A stretch of 64,000 nt of DNA from Sphagnum magellanicum (GCA_021904315.1 CM038907.1:29457223-29521222); one strand, 5' to 3'; positions 49,101-62,520 are shown, numbered from the stretch's first letter. A program made the numbers and translations. Notes: generated from the sequence alone by a model not told the origin.

Positions 49101-50039
49101 TTTCAAAACTTTTAACTTCTTTGCATTTTTTGTGGTTTTGAATTTTAATTATTTTGCTAGATATTTGTCACCTTTTCTATGTTCATCAAACATGAAGCTT
49201 TAAATTTTTTGCCTGTCAATTGCTTAAGGACGAAAATCTTATGTGCATCAAAGGGCTCTTCAACTTGATCCAATTGTCCATGATTAGAATTTCAAATATG
49301 TTCTTCATGATGCCAAGGATTTTTCCATTCATGAAATTCAAAATTTTAGGTTTTGGAGTTCATTTATGTGCATAATGTGAGTGCTGGTCATTTGTGTTTC
49401 TTATGCATTCTAGGGTTGGTGTTTACTACTCAAGGATGTGCATAGTGTGGGTGGTAGTGTGTTGTTATGCATAAGGGTTATTCTCAACTTTGTAATGGTT
49501 GAAAATGAAGTTGTTCTTGAAAGTGTGGGAAGAGTCAATGAGACAATTCCTTTTGATACAAACACAATCCTTTTTCATAGCCTATTAGATGTGGAAAATG
49601 TCCACCAACAATGTGACAGTGATGTATTTGATGAGATGCATTTTCAAATTATGGAGCTTCAAGCTCTATTATGGAAACCACATAATAGGACTTTTATATG
49701 TTGGAGTTTTTTGGCAATAAATGACAACTTACTTGTTGGTTTTGTGAACCCTCAAATGTTGTGTTGTATCATCTACATAACTCAACAAGCTTTTGGTAAC
49801 ATATTAAACTAAAGTTCCATTGTTAAAAATCATTTCATCAAGTATAACAAAACTAATGGACTTACACTTATGAAAACACATGTTGATAATGTTCATTCTC
49901 ATTTAGTTTCTTAAAGAAAATATATACTAAATGAAAAGGCATTGGTTAAACTTTCTAAAATAGATCATACTTGGCAACAAGGGGAAAAAAGGGTCGGGCC
50001 CACTAGTTTTCCTATCATTGTTATTTTTGGGTTAACAAA
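49101..50039. other. AT-rich DNA; a 124-codon open frame of unknown nature
   Basis: The frame at 49438-49812 has protein-like stretches but no recognised motif. It may be the decayed 5' part of the hAT element to its right. Confidence 0.35.
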
Positions 50040-51850
50040 CATGTATAAATATAATGATGAAACATAGCAAAGATTCATGGAGGACCTTTTCCTTTACATC
50101 AACAACAAATACATGCCTCTTTCAACATGTGAAAATGTTTGGCTTTGCAAGTTAGTATTACACTAGTGCCCCCACATTGTGTTTCATTCTCAGTCCTTTC
50201 TTATGGAACATGTACTTCCTACAATGATCACAAAAACCATGGAATTGCATGGGTTACCATATTTGGAATCTACTATTACTACATTTGTTAATGTTGATCT
50301 CTAGATGTTTAGAAGTGGCATCAGTACATTTGATTTGGTGATGAATTATTTGGATGAGAATTAGACACCCACACATGTTACTATTTAATTATTTGAAATG
50401 CATGAAACAAATAGTGGTGCCATGGCATTGCAACTTCAATCTTTGTTGGAAATTTTTGGATAATTCATCAAATGATTGCTTGTGTGAAAGATGAGGGTAG
50501 TAATTTGGGAACCATGGCTACAACACTATAATCAATATAATTGATTATAAACCACTAAAGTTTTTGCGGGTTTATAAGGATACTTGCTTCAGACATGTCA
50601 TGTCTAAAACTTGTCAATGTGTGACAAATGATGATAAGGTTTCTATGGGCCTAACCTTGGTGAATGTCAAAGATGCCCAACCTAGTTCAAAAAAAACAAT
50701 TGCTTAGATGAAGAAATCAGGGAAAGGGAAATAGGAGTGGGAATAAGTTGCATTGAGAGTGGGATGCGGCATCAAAAGTTGAAAACTCCATTCAAACTAG
50801 GTTTGCGAGTAAAATTATAATGTTTGAATAAATTTTGGAATTCAAACAAGCCATTTTGTTATGTTATGGGAGGTAGAAAACATTAACATTACAACAAAGA
50901 GTCCCCAAAGCCCAAGTGTGGGCCATTGATGAAGCTATCATTCATTATTTGAATCATGTGGTGACAACATGCATTTTGAACCAATCAAGAGGCCATTGGC
51001 TACTATCAAATGCCTTAGCCACTATGATTAATTTAATTATGGTTATGGAATTTGAAATAGATCCCCTTGTTGATGGCAATGACACATTTGACCTTTTTGA
51101 TGTTGAATTGCACATGTTGAACATGTAGCAGGAAGATCTAAAGGTAATCAAACCTTTTCTAGAATTTTTGAAGAATTTTGATTCTTGTCAAGTTCATAAC
51201 ATGTTGGTCTTAATGTTAGATCCTTGTTTCAAATCTTTATGAGTTGCAAAGAGTCATGTGGGCTATGGAAATATAATTCGCCTAGCCATTAAATATGATG
51301 AAAAAAGGTCGTCCCCCCTTTGATGACAATTTTTGATCAATTGAATCCTATTAATGAAACAATTGTACCACCATTTGATAAACATGATGTTCAAATTGAA
51401 GAAGAGGATAACATGTTTGGTGTTGGGGCTTCTATATTGAAGAGTCTTTTAGGGCACTTATTAATGCAAAGCTCTTTTTATTTTGAAAGTTATATAGCCC
51501 ACAATCTATGTGTATAGATTTTCTTGTTTGGTGGCAAACCCATGAGGGTTAATTTTTGACTGTTACTTTATGGCCAAATAGATCCTTGGAATTCCTAGGT
51601 CTTAAATTGAGATGGAAAGAATGTTTAGCCTCGTTGTTTTGACAATTTTGAGACACTTTCGTTTGCAAGTTGAAAATCTTGATAGGATTATTATTGTGTT
51701 GAAAAACTAGCCAAATGATCCACACTTGATTTGCAAAGCAAACTCAAACTTCAAGGATTATGTCAAATTTGAAGTTTTTTTAACAAAAGAAAATTATGAG
51801 TTCATTGAATAATTTGAATAATTTGAAAAGTTGCCGATTGACAATGCTTA
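50040..51850 (+). pseudogene. hAT-family transposase remnant
   Basis: Across several frames the plus strand keeps hAT-like phrases in the expected order: a TFDLVMNYLDEN region, VKDEGSN (about 50480), FRHVMSKTCQ (about 50595), a QQRVPKAQVWAIDEA stretch (about 50890), NQSRGHWLLSNALA (about 50975), VHNMLVLMLDPCFKSL (about 51190), EEEDNMFGVGAS (about 51400), WWQTHEG (about 51530) and EMERMFSLV (about 51612); the last two resemble the hAT C-terminal dimerisation region. Many stops and frameshifts separate them. In life the protein would cut and paste a hAT element; I found no terminal inverted repeats or 8-bp target duplication. The family call rests on motif recall and is moderately sure. Confidence 0.65.
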
Positions 51851-52160
51851 GGTAAGTGAATTAATGTAACAAGTTTTTATTTCCCCTTTCCTTGGCTAAA
51901 GTTCCTTGTGATTCTAATTTTTTTTGTTTCTATAGTGATGTTGCAAGGTTTTTGGGCTTTGGGAATGTTTATGTTGTTGATCAAGTTGCAACATTCTATA
52001 TTTTTTGTTGATCAAAAGCATGTTTCTATTATTGATCAAGCATTATCATGGGCATTCTATTTTTGTTGTTGATCAAGCCACAACAAATTGGTCTTATCAT
52101 GGGGATTCTATTTTTGTTGTTGATCAAGCAACATAAACAAAATGCCCATGTTGTGACTTC
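51851..52160. repeat. Short direct repeats (TTCTATTTTTGTTGTTGATCAAGC)
   Basis: ATCATGGG(C/G)ATTCTATTTTTG and GTTGTTGATCAAGC occur twice (about 52047 and 52097), with weaker TTGTTGATCAA copies at about 51975 and 52005. Confidence 0.7.
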
Positions 52161-55110
52161 TTGGGTGGCTAAGGTTGGGATGTGTGGGTGGGTGTATGTT
52201 TTTGCAAGCAACTTGTGTTTCAATGGGCAAAGTTGTTTATGGAACTGGGGTTCAATTTGCCCACAAACCATTTGGAAATTCCAAGTGAAATTTATTATAT
52301 CTAATGTATGCATATCTTAATTTTATTTTGAATTTGAAAACTAGTAAATGCATAATTGACAATGAATCAATGAATGGAAATTTTCAATAAATGCATAACC
52401 ATCTTTACAAAAGAATTTTTGAAATATCGAGACGCATATCTTTTGTTAGATATGTTTTAAAAATATGACCTATGCATATCCTCCAGACTGGTCTAAAATA
52501 CCATAACTAACCAACACTGGTCCAAACACAATGTCTTGGATGTAGTTCACATATTTCACTGCATTTAACAGGTTGTGGTCTATGGCCCAATGCCTTGGCC
52601 TCTTGATGTACACATCTTTGACCAACTATGGAAAATATTTTTTCAAGGTCTACAAGGTGACATGCAATCCATATGAGTTTCCTACAATTTCCAACTATTG
52701 GTGAGTCTGTTGTGTATTTTGTAATTTGTTACAGTAATGTGAAAAGACTGCAACACAGTGGAGATGGGAGAAGTTTTGTTACTCTTGAAATATCTATGGA
52801 TATTTATGACCAAATTTGCAATTGACAACATTGCAAATTTGGTCATAGTGTTGGGGGAATGGGTGAAGGCCATTGCATGCAATTACCATACCTTACAATA
52901 AAGCAATAGAATTGGTGTGTCATTTATATTCAAATTGCAATTTTTTTCATTTTGGCTTACAATTGAACATGATTGATTCTAGAACAAACCAAAGTTTTCT
53001 TACCTTTCCATCTTTCCAACATGGTCCATACATGAAAATAAGGGAGTGCCTTTTTTGGTTGCATCTTCTTTATATAGTTCAGGAGGTTCATTTCTAGCCA
53101 ATTTCATTTCAAAAAGGTTTGTAGACAAGTTTTGCATGAATTATTCCCAAATTATTCACAATGGTTATTAATCCACAATGGGAAATTCATATCTATGACA
53201 ATTCATTTCTTGTTTCCACTAATTCAATTGGCTACACTTAGGCTATTGTTAGACCCTATGATGCATTATTCTTCCCAATGCAATCAATTCCACTATCCTA
53301 TTGCCACCCTAGGAATGATCCAAGTCTTTCATCATCATCTATTATGTTATGAATTTTGGTTCACATCACCAACACCAACCATTAATGTCTAGCCCATAAC
53401 CTTCACCATTTGCGCAACTATTGTTAATGTTGTAGTTGAAGATGGATTGCCCCAATTGCTTGCTTGCCTTTTCATTTCCTAAGAATCTTGAGCAAAATGC
53501 TCATTCATGCAAGCTAGTGTTTCCTACATAGCATGTGACCTAACTTCTTTTTTGTTAGGTCGAGACAAGGTAGTTCCTAGCAAGCCATTCATTGTCCATA
53601 AACCCCTTGAATATCTTACATGACTATGTCACAAGATTGGGTCAAGGAACCTACCGGCTATTAGGCAACATGAAGGGAACTTTAACTCTTCCAAATGCAT
53701 AATTAATCCTTCCCATATCCTTTGATTACTTCTCTTAGGACTAGATCAAGATGCATTGACAAGCTGCTACAACATGATTCGCTCACTAACACACCTTGCA
53801 ATGGATCACCATTTAGTCATGGCTAAGACACAAGAGACTAACCAAACATTTCCACATCATTAGATTGTGTTTGTTATTGAGTAATTACAAATGACTACGA
53901 TGTTAGTGCATGCATTTTTCACTTCATGTTGATGTGATCATGACTCCTATTATTCAATTACATTTAGTTGGTTTTATAAGTCCTCATGACAAAGGTGCTA
54001 GAGCTTAGCTTCCCTTAGTTCCACCATCTCTAATCATTGGTTGCTCATGTCCATTTCACTGCTAGGACTTGTAGCTTAAATGAATCCCCTTAATTGTGCT
54101 AGTGGTTGCCCATGATGTTGGTAATGTAAAACTTTTTGTTGATGCAAACATATCTTTGCTACATGTTTTCTCATTGCCATGTGAGAGGTTGGTTGGCAAT
54201 ACCTTGTAGTAATTTGAATTCACTTCCTTTCGGTTGTAGGAGAGGGGTCCTAAGAAGCTTATTGGTATTGCTACATGTGGGCATGAACCTATATAGTTGC
54301 AACCTAAGCTTAGGGCTTGAACCTAAGCTTGAGTTTGAGCTTTGGTGATGGCTTGGGCATGCACTTCATCATGTTGTTGATGTTTCCTCACATGCTGGTC
54401 ATCAATCAACTCCAAAATTCAGCACTTGAGCTTGGTTGATGGCTTGGGCATGCATTTCATCCTTTTGTTGATGTCTTCCCATAAGTTGGTTACAATCAAC
54501 ACCGAATGTGACCCCAACGAGAGCAATTATCCTCGCATTTCTTCAATCAAGAATTTTGTCTCCTACCTTATCGTAAATTGCCATGCCTTTGCCCCAACCA
54601 AAGTGTAGGCAAGTAATGGCTCCTTCCATTTGCATATTCAGTGACCTTTGACAACAACATGTACAATATAGACTACATATCACAACATTCACATTGCTCC
54701 AAGCAATGGGAAACAACGAATGAAACTTCAGAGGTAATTTGGGAATCTAGACAAGAGTTTAATGAAATGGCCCATTAGTCAAGTGCAATAGCAAATTGGC
54801 AACCCTACATTGATAATTAGTGTAGCCAAGAATGGAACAATTTTTGATGATTCGAAATGTTGTTATGATTTCAAATTTCACAACTTTCCAAAATAGCTCT
54901 GAACATAAGAGCAAAGAGGCATTAGACATAAGTGCTCCAAATGGTAGAGGCAAGAAATCAAAAGTATAGTGAGGTTCCACATCCATTTTTTGTCATTGAT
55001 AACATTTGACAACAATGTCCAATTATGATGGTGTAACGATATCACTATACATGCTACAAACAAAATCAACTTGATGTAGTCATTCATTAGACATACAACT
55101 ATTAACATCA
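52161..55110. other. Intergenic DNA, no gene seen; one direct duplication
   Basis: GATGGCTTGGGCATGCA(C/T)TTCATC occurs at 54346 and 54438 (92-bp spacing), with TTGTTGATGT and CAATCAAC following in both copies. No open frame here carries a family motif. Confidence 0.5.
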
Positions 55111-57918
55111 CTAATAGTCCATGCAAGAACAAACACCATCCTCAAAGTGATGAAAGCGATTGGCATCCCTCACCATGATTGCTTTCCCAACTATCTTTGA
55201 ATGAACTTAATGGGAGTGTGACAATATTTGCAAACTCTCAAATTGTTATAATTTAGAATGGAGTACCAAGAGTTGTGTTGATGAGCTCAAATGCAATAGC
55301 CAGTTCCTCATTATGGTGACACAAATGAAACACCTTTTCCTCTTCTTCCACATCATGTAGCACAAATTTAATATATGGCACATACCATGCATTATGCACA
55401 GCCATGACTATCTTTTCAATTCTGCATAGATTTCAATCATCTAAGGGTGTTTTTGATCATCTATTACGAATGTATGCACTTCACCATTCATTTCAATCCA
55501 TATGCAACCAAATTGTTTCTTCACACCTCTTTTCTTTCTTTGTTGTTCAACATTTTCACAAACTTGAATGTTGCCACTAGCAACATAGATGTTAGATAGT
55601 AACACATAACCTGTAGCATTTTCAGGCTCCAATTCAAGAACTTGTTTAACAACACATTCTCCCATTTGCACATTACCATGAATTTTGCAAAGCCAAGCAA
55701 AGCATTTCATGTAGTTACATGTGATTCACATGGCATTGCTTTGATCATATTCTTTGGCTTTTGTAGATGGTCAACATGACCAAGAAGGTTGACCATGTAG
55801 GTGTAATGTTCCAATTTTGCATATATCATGTAAATTGTGGTCATGGACACATAACAACGCATGTTTTCATCCACCAAACTTGCATGGCTACAAGTTGACA
55901 GGAAACAAATAAAAGCAATATCATTTAGTTGCACACCTTCTTCACACATCCATTGAAAATGTTTAAGAGCTTCCTTACCATGCCCATGCATGGCACATTG
56001 TCCAAGTATGGCATTCCAAGAGACCACATCAGATGACACCATCTTGTTGAACATTTTCCAAGCATTTTTTAGGCTCCCACATTTAGCATACATGTCAACC
56101 AAGCTATTATGCACAAAGACATATGAATCCTATCCACTTTCAATGATATGCTCATGTGCACGCATGCCCTCTTCAAGCGCAACTACATTGGTACATGCAT
56201 TCAACACGCCCACCAAAGTGATAGAGTCTAGTTGCACATCCTTTTGTTGCATTCTACAAAATAATTCTAGTGCCTTATCTTGATTTGACATGTCCTAGTA
56301 TCATGGTAGTCCAAGTCATTACATCTCAAGATGAGATCTTGTTGAACACTCTTTAAACATCTTCCATTCTGCCACATTTTGTGTACATGTCAACCAAGCT
56401 ATTCCCTGCAAAGGCATCTAAATCCCATCCACTTTCAATGATCTGTTCATGAACATGCTTGTCCTCTTCAATTGCCTTCGTGTTGGCACATGAATTCAAC
56501 ACCCCCACAAATATACCAAAATCTAGTCGCACATCTTCATGTTGCATTTGTTGAAATAATTTTAGTGCATTTTCCCTTTGACCGCATTTGGCATGTCCCA
56601 ATATTAGGGCATTCCAAGTCAACACATTTTGAGATGGCATCTTGGTGAACATTGTCCAAGCATCCTCCATGTTGCCACATTCTGCATACATATCCACCAA
56701 ACTACTCCCCACAAAGACATTTGAATCCCGTCCACTTTCAATAATTTGTTCATGAACATGCTTGCATTTTTCAATCACCTCCATGTTGGCACATGCATTC
56801 AACACCCCCACAAATGTAATAGAGTTTGGTTGCACATCTTCTTGTTACATTTGTCAAAATAGTTTTATTGCCTTCTGCCCTTCCCACATTTCACATGTTC
56901 CAATATCATGTCATTACAGGTCACCACATCTTGAAATGGCATCTTGTTAAACATTTTGTAAACATCCTCCATGCTGCCACATTTTGCATACATGTCAAGA
57001 TTATTAGATCAATGTGGTAGCATGGAGGATGGAGGAAGCTATTGCCAACAAATACATTTGGCTCCCATCCACTTTGAATGATCTGTTCATGAACATGCAT
57101 GTCATCTTCAAGTGCCTCTATGCTAGCACATGCATTCAACATTGCTGCAAAAAAATAGAGTCTGACTACACATCCTCATGTTGCATTTGTCAAAATAATT
57201 CTAATGCTTTTTGCTCCCGCCCACCTTTCACATGTCCCAATATCATGGAGTTGCAAATCACCACATCTCGAGATGGCATCTTTTTTAACAATCCCCAAGC
57301 ATCTTCAATGTTCCCACATTTTATGTACATGTTGATCAAGCTACTCCCAACAATGACATTTGAATCCAATCCACTTTCAATAATTTGCTCATGAACGCAC
57401 CTACTCTCTTCAATAACAACTATGCTAGCACATGCCTTCAACACCCCCACAAAAGTAACAAAGTTTGGTTGCACTCCTGCATTTTGCATTTATCAAAATA
57501 GCTCGAATGCCTTTTGTCCTTGGCCACATTTCACATGGCCCAATACTATGGCTGTCCAAGAGACCACATTTTGAGATGGCATCTTTCTAAACACTCTCTA
57601 AGCATCCTCAATATTCCCACATTTTGCATACATGTCCACCAAGCTATTCCCCACAAAGACATTAGACTAACAACCATTTTGACTGATTTGTTCATGAACA
57701 TGCTTGCCATCGTCAAGTGCTTGTAACTAAACACATCCATTAACCACTTGAATAAAAATGAATTTATCAAAACTCATTCCTTCTCGTTCCATTTGTTGGA
57801 AAAGTTGTAGTGCTTTCTCAGGTTGTCCATCCTTCACATATGTTTTAAGCTTATTATTCCATGCAAAAATGTGTAATTGCATTATGCTTGGTGCCATTGC
57901 AACTATCTTGGCTGCCAC
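55111..57918 (-). pseudogene. DYW-class PPR protein gene, decayed
   Basis: On the minus strand, PPR repeats read from 57918 down to about 55707. Representative phrases are WNNKLKTYVKDGQPEKALQL, VGSSLVDMYAECGNMEDAW, MPSQNVLTWNALILGHAKCG and PNSITFVGVLNACANM; at least ten motifs are visible. E-type motifs follow (VVKQVLELEPENATGYVLLS, WIEMNGEVHTFVIDD), then a DYW deaminase-like domain with CHHNEELAIAF (HxE) and CKYCHT (CxxC). Intact DYW proteins edit organellar RNA, C to U. The chain ends CMDY followed by TAG at 55113-55111, where DYW proteins end in W. Many frameshifts and stops (for example near 57726, 57189, 56350, 55710 and 55437) make it a pseudogene. The repeat style resembles fern PPR-DYW proteins. 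The 5' end is uncertain. Confidence 0.85.
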
Positions 57919-60070
57919 CCATGGTGGGTTACATCGGTCCTCAAGCTAAAACACTTTGTGTGTATTCTTATGTTTGAAATTTGGGTACCTTTGATTCGCC
58001 TACAACCAAAAATCCAGATTGCGTGGATTACCCATATATTCTCCACACTGCAGGCATAAATGCTTTCAGAAAAATAGAGAGAATTGCCCTGACCTTCTCC
58101 ATCAAGGAGAGAATTTTGACACTGCATACTACATATACTTACCTTTTCTGGCCTACTACTACCATCCTACTAGTGCAAAGGATTTGAAAGGAATTTCTGC
58201 CAAAGTTTAGACCATCGTAGTACAACAACTAGGAGAGAGAACCAAGATTGACACCAACAAGAGCTATGCCTCCATTTCACATATGAACTCTAAAAGGATT
58301 GATGTTCAAACACCTTCTTTGGTTTGTGATCCCACCATTGTGAAGGATCCAAAAAAAATTCCTGCAGCAATTTATCCCTTTGACCTACACGAGTTGCACA
58401 AAACCTTTCTCTCAAATCATTTACTTTGATCACTTATAACCCATAATGAGATGTTGCATCTTGCAAAAATTGCGTCCAATCTTTCGATTTACTTTTGGAA
58501 AACGTTGCTATAATCAAATCAAAAGAATTTGGCGAACATAAGAATTGTGACATGAAGGTAGTAGAGAGAGAGAACACAAGAAAGTTTACAATTGTCTTGC
58601 TTTCTGAGTGCCGCATTTGTCTCTATCAGGTGCGCTCTGCAACAAAGTGAGGTGCATTGCAAAAGTTGTTGATGGGTACAATGTAGTTGTGGGTGCACGT
58701 AGACATGTATAAGCAAGCTCCTCGAGGTCAAAATCCCTCTTCCCCATGTGGTGATGGAGCTATTGTTTTTGTGGCCTAGAAAAGAGACGCATCCTGCACA
58801 TGGCTATTGCACTTGTTGCAGTGATGACAAAGACATCCTTTCGCAAAAACAATGGCAACTGCTCCTGCTCCTCACACAATCCAATATGCGAGATGAGCAT
58901 TCAAAGTGGACCACTCAAATGCAAATCTGTTTAGTGTATCTGAGGCACACACAAATCCAATTTCTCTCCCACTAGGTACCACATGTGCATTTCTCAGTCG
59001 GACAATTCCAGATTGAATGCCAGTCACCATGCGCGTTAAGTTGCCCTAAAACACGTCAAAAACCCCCCCAAAGACCCTAAATCTTGAAACTTAGAGCTGC
59101 AGTAATATATCTCCATACCGTTTAAGAAATAAGAGCATCTCCACCCCAAAACTGTAAAGAACTCCTTTATGTTAAAATAGAATCGTGTTTAACGATCACT
59201 GTCCCCACCCACAAACGTCCTAAAAGTACCTTTAAACAGTCAAAGACCATTTATATCCTTACATCTGGACGAGTAATCCCTGTCCAAATCCATAGTAGAA
59301 AAAAGATTTCAAAGGGGTTAAAATGACCACTGCAAAATGCTGTATTGTTGCTCACATCTTCATATCGATATTTTTTTCCTAGCTTACTTTGTGTAGATCT
59401 AAGCAAAACTTTTACTAAAGGTTTAGGAAGAGCTCCTCTCCATTACAACAAATTTTTCCCACCACCTTCAACAAATATGTTTTATTTTTTCTTTCTTTGT
59501 TTTTTGTTTTTGTTTTCTTTCCACTGTTTTATTGTGTTTTTTAATATATGTTTTTCCTTTTTCTTCCTTTCAGTACTTGGCTTGTGATTTTTTTTCTTCT
59601 TTTTTTTTCGTTTGTGTCTATTCCAGTATTCCAGTGTTGGGCAGTTCTCACTGCGTGACCAGGTTCTCAATGTTTCTCAATGACATTGAGAACCAATTGT
59701 TCTCATTTTTGGATGAAAATTTTCATTAGGGCATTGTTGCACAATAATTATGTAAATTCAATGTCATGTCAATCAAACCATGCATGTACAAACTTGATTT
59801 TGATTCTATTTTCACATTTGACTAAATTGTAGCATTAAAAAATGTAATAAACTACAGCAAAAGATAAATAACTAAATTTCAAAGTTCCTTTCATTAGTCA
59901 TGTTTTTGGTTACATTATCACATAGTAAATTGAAGGGTTATTACATACATAGCCATTAATATTGATTAATAGTTTTGCAGAGAATCATTTGACAAAGATA
60001 CATAAGTTATAAATTTATTGGAAGAAGATAATGTAGGAAATTAAATAGAAACACTGTCAACAAAATATGG
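57919..60070. other. Intergenic DNA, no gene seen
   Basis: The left part may contain the lost 5' end of the PPR gene. GAGCATCTCCACC near 59132 is a phrase often seen at the edge of plant MITEs, but no partner terminus was found. A T-rich run lies at 59478-59615. Confidence 0.4.
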
Positions 60071-60078
60071 ATGAAAAA

Positions 60079-60375
60079 GGATGAAATTGCTTATTTCTTG
60101 GTTAGTCTAAGAAAGCCTAATTGGGTATCCAAAAAGGAGCAACAACCTTTGGGTAACCAAAATCAACTTCCAATCTTGCTAGACATACTAGATTTCCAAG
60201 AAGCCCTTTGCAACCCCCACTCTAGGCCCCGAGATAAAATTGCTTATTTCATGGTTAGTCTAAGAAAGCCTAATTGGGTATCCAAAAAGGAGCAACAACC
60301 ATGGTGTAACCAAAATCAACTTCCAATCTTGCTAGATAAACTAAGAAGTGCTTTGCAACCCCCACTCTAGGCCCT
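60079..60375 (+). repeat. Tandem duplication of about 150 bp, two copies
   Basis: The copies begin near 60080 and 60232 (GAT(G/A)AAATTGCTTATTTC). They share AAGCCTAATTGGGTATCCAA and CAACCCCCACTCTAGGCCC, with a few substitutions and a short indel near the end. The frame stays open across both, but no family is recognised and the duplication, not selection, may explain that. Confidence 0.92.
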
Positions 60376-61832
60376 GAGATAATGAAGACAATGAAGGTGG
60401 AAAACTCAACCCCAGGATTCTGACCTTCCAAGAAGAAGAGTAGTGTTGAGTTCTCTGGCACTGATAATCCTGTTGGACAAAAAGCCTGGCTCCCTTGAAG
60501 GAGCAAAGGAAGCATTTTGTGCTGTTGACAGTGAAAGGAATATTAGCTTCAACATTGACAAACATGACAACTGGAAGGGAAAATTCTGCGGCCACTCTTG
60601 CTTGGTACCATTGCTGAACTCTACAACATGTGCCTCGGGAGAATGTCTTTTAGTGGTTTGAGTAGAGTTGTAATTTTGTGTCATGGGAGAGTTTACAAGG
60701 ACAGTTGGGAGATTAAACTCTATGGCATTTCTTACAAGTTCAAGCTTCCCATTTGCTTGAGTTAGATGTCTATGTTTGTCATTCCCTGATCTTCATCCAA
60801 ACTTTTTAGCCTTGAATTGTTTAGCAACAAGTGAAAATTTACAGAATGGGCCTAAGGGGATAACAATCTAGCAAACTTAAACCTGTGGCAATTTTCACAT
60901 CACCAAATCTGCAGGAAAAGTGGAAATCTAACCTTTAATCCAGAGCTGAAGCTACTCTCTTTCTCCTTTGCACTTTTCTGAAACTGAAAATCACAGAAAA
61001 AAATTAGAGACATAGTATTCCATACCTCATACATGCCTATTCTGAACATTCCTTTTGAAGCATTCAGCACATGCATATCCATACTTCAGAATGAAACACT
61101 TATCTCATTCGATCATCTAAAAGTAAATTACCCACACAATATAATTAGTGGAGAAGTATAAATGGTGACAGATTGCACCAGACTTCACCAGACAGCAATC
61201 AAACAATCCTACAGAATTATTTGCAAACAATATCCAGAATTCACAAACTAATAGAGTAAAGGTCAACTGCTGTGTGAGGCTTCTCTTCAGTATTACATGT
61301 TCTAAAAACCTGACTTTAACTAGTGTGAAAGTGCACAAATCTGTTGGAGAAACAAACTTTCATGGCCTGCAGTTCCATCCTACTTACCTCAAAAACAATG
61401 CTTGCAGCAACATGATGCTTGGTAGAGGATAAATGACTTTACATCTTGTGCCACGACCACTGAAATAAACTACAACTCTCTTGAACTCCATGCATACAAA
61501 GGCACCACAGCATCAGAATAAATAACTTTGCACCTGGTTTGAGCCATGGAACAAACTCTGTTTACATGATCTGATTATGTGCAGTAGTAGTACAAGAAGG
61601 TCAGTCTTCTCTAGTTGATTGAAGATTGGGACTCACTCATAAGCTGCAGTGTGGTAGTCAAGCTTAAAGAATTTTGTGTCAGATCAAAGTTTGCAACCTC
61701 AAACTCAGAGATTATCGTGGCACTTCATGGCCAGGCAAGATTAAGAGCTGGAATCCCTTGCTTGATCCATTCCCTAGTCCCTTCCTTGAAGCCCTTGTTT
61801 GCTTTCAGGTGGTTGTGAATGCCTGTCAGTTT
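60376..61832. other. Downstream flank of the MPP6-like gene; no exon assigned
   Basis: A 72-codon open frame at 60443-60661 has a plausible protein-like composition with several Cys, but no recognised motif. The stretch next to 61832 is probably 3' UTR of the minus-strand MPP6-like gene. Confidence 0.4.
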
Positions 61833-62520
61833 CTATCTTGACACTTTGCTGCAGTACCTAGAAACAAAAGTTGTAGTGGTGACTCCTGTTTCAACAACCA
61901 CAGTGTTCTCCATCTTCACCTTCTTTCTCAAAGAACCATCATTTGCATACACCGCTGCAGGAGCTGCTGCTCCAGATTCTTCATCCTCTGGTTGTGATTT
62001 TGAACTATCTTCTTCTGATGCCTCCTTATTTGAAGTCAACATTCCCTCTCTACTGATCCTCACACATTCACAACAATCATGAATTGAGATTTAAGAAACA
62101 GAAAAGAGTAGAGTCACTGCAACATACAACAGCACAACGGCATGGCAGACACATGAGAGAATTTCAGAATTTTGTAGCCAACCCGAGGCTTGGTAGTCTC
62201 AGCTCCAGCTCCTCAACCATGTTCTCAACTGCTGGATTGAAGTTCTGGAACGACATTCTGCCCAGGGGCGCGCTGGGTTTGGGATCCCCTTCCATAATTA
62301 CCAGCACCGATTTGCGCGAAAGAGCTGCTACTGCCATACCATGACCTGGTGCTGCCAGCATCCAGTGGCTTTCGTTCAACGCACGCTCTACCTCCCCCTC
62401 CTGTTTTTGTTCCAGAGCTTCCTCCCTCGCTTTCGCTCGTTGCATAAACTTCAGTCTCTGCAACCGCCCCGACAACGGCAGCTGCTGCTGCTTCGATGTA
62501 CTACTACTACTCCCTTCCAT
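61833..62520 (-). CDS. MPP6: MPP6-family protein (M-phase phosphoprotein 6 / nuclear exosome cofactor)
   Basis: MPP6 proteins bind RNA and the nuclear exosome (with RRP6 and MTR4) and act in 5.8S rRNA maturation. The first exon runs from the ATG at 62520 down: MEGSSSSTSK, then the family signatures LQRLKFMQRAKAREEALE, HWMLAAPG, VLVIMEGDPKP and GRMSFQNFNPAVENM. The frame would end at a TGA shortly after. A CGG|GTTGGC donor (exon end 62183) and a GTGTGAG acceptor (next exon from 62058) join in phase to an acidic, Ser/Glu-rich exon with KSQPEDEESG and RKKVKMENTVVV, giving 187 residues and TAG at 61833-61835, a normal family length. The donor is weak, so the second exon is less sure than the first. 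The frame is open for 157 more codons upstream of the ATG with Pro/Arg-rich sequence, probably 5' UTR. Confidence 0.85.

Noticed and set aside
49438..49812. 124-codon open frame on the plus strand
   Set aside because: No recognised motif; at most the decayed start of the adjacent hAT element.
60443..60661. 72-codon Cys-containing frame that looks protein-like
   Set aside because: No recognised motif, no splice partners, and it lies next to a recent tandem duplication.
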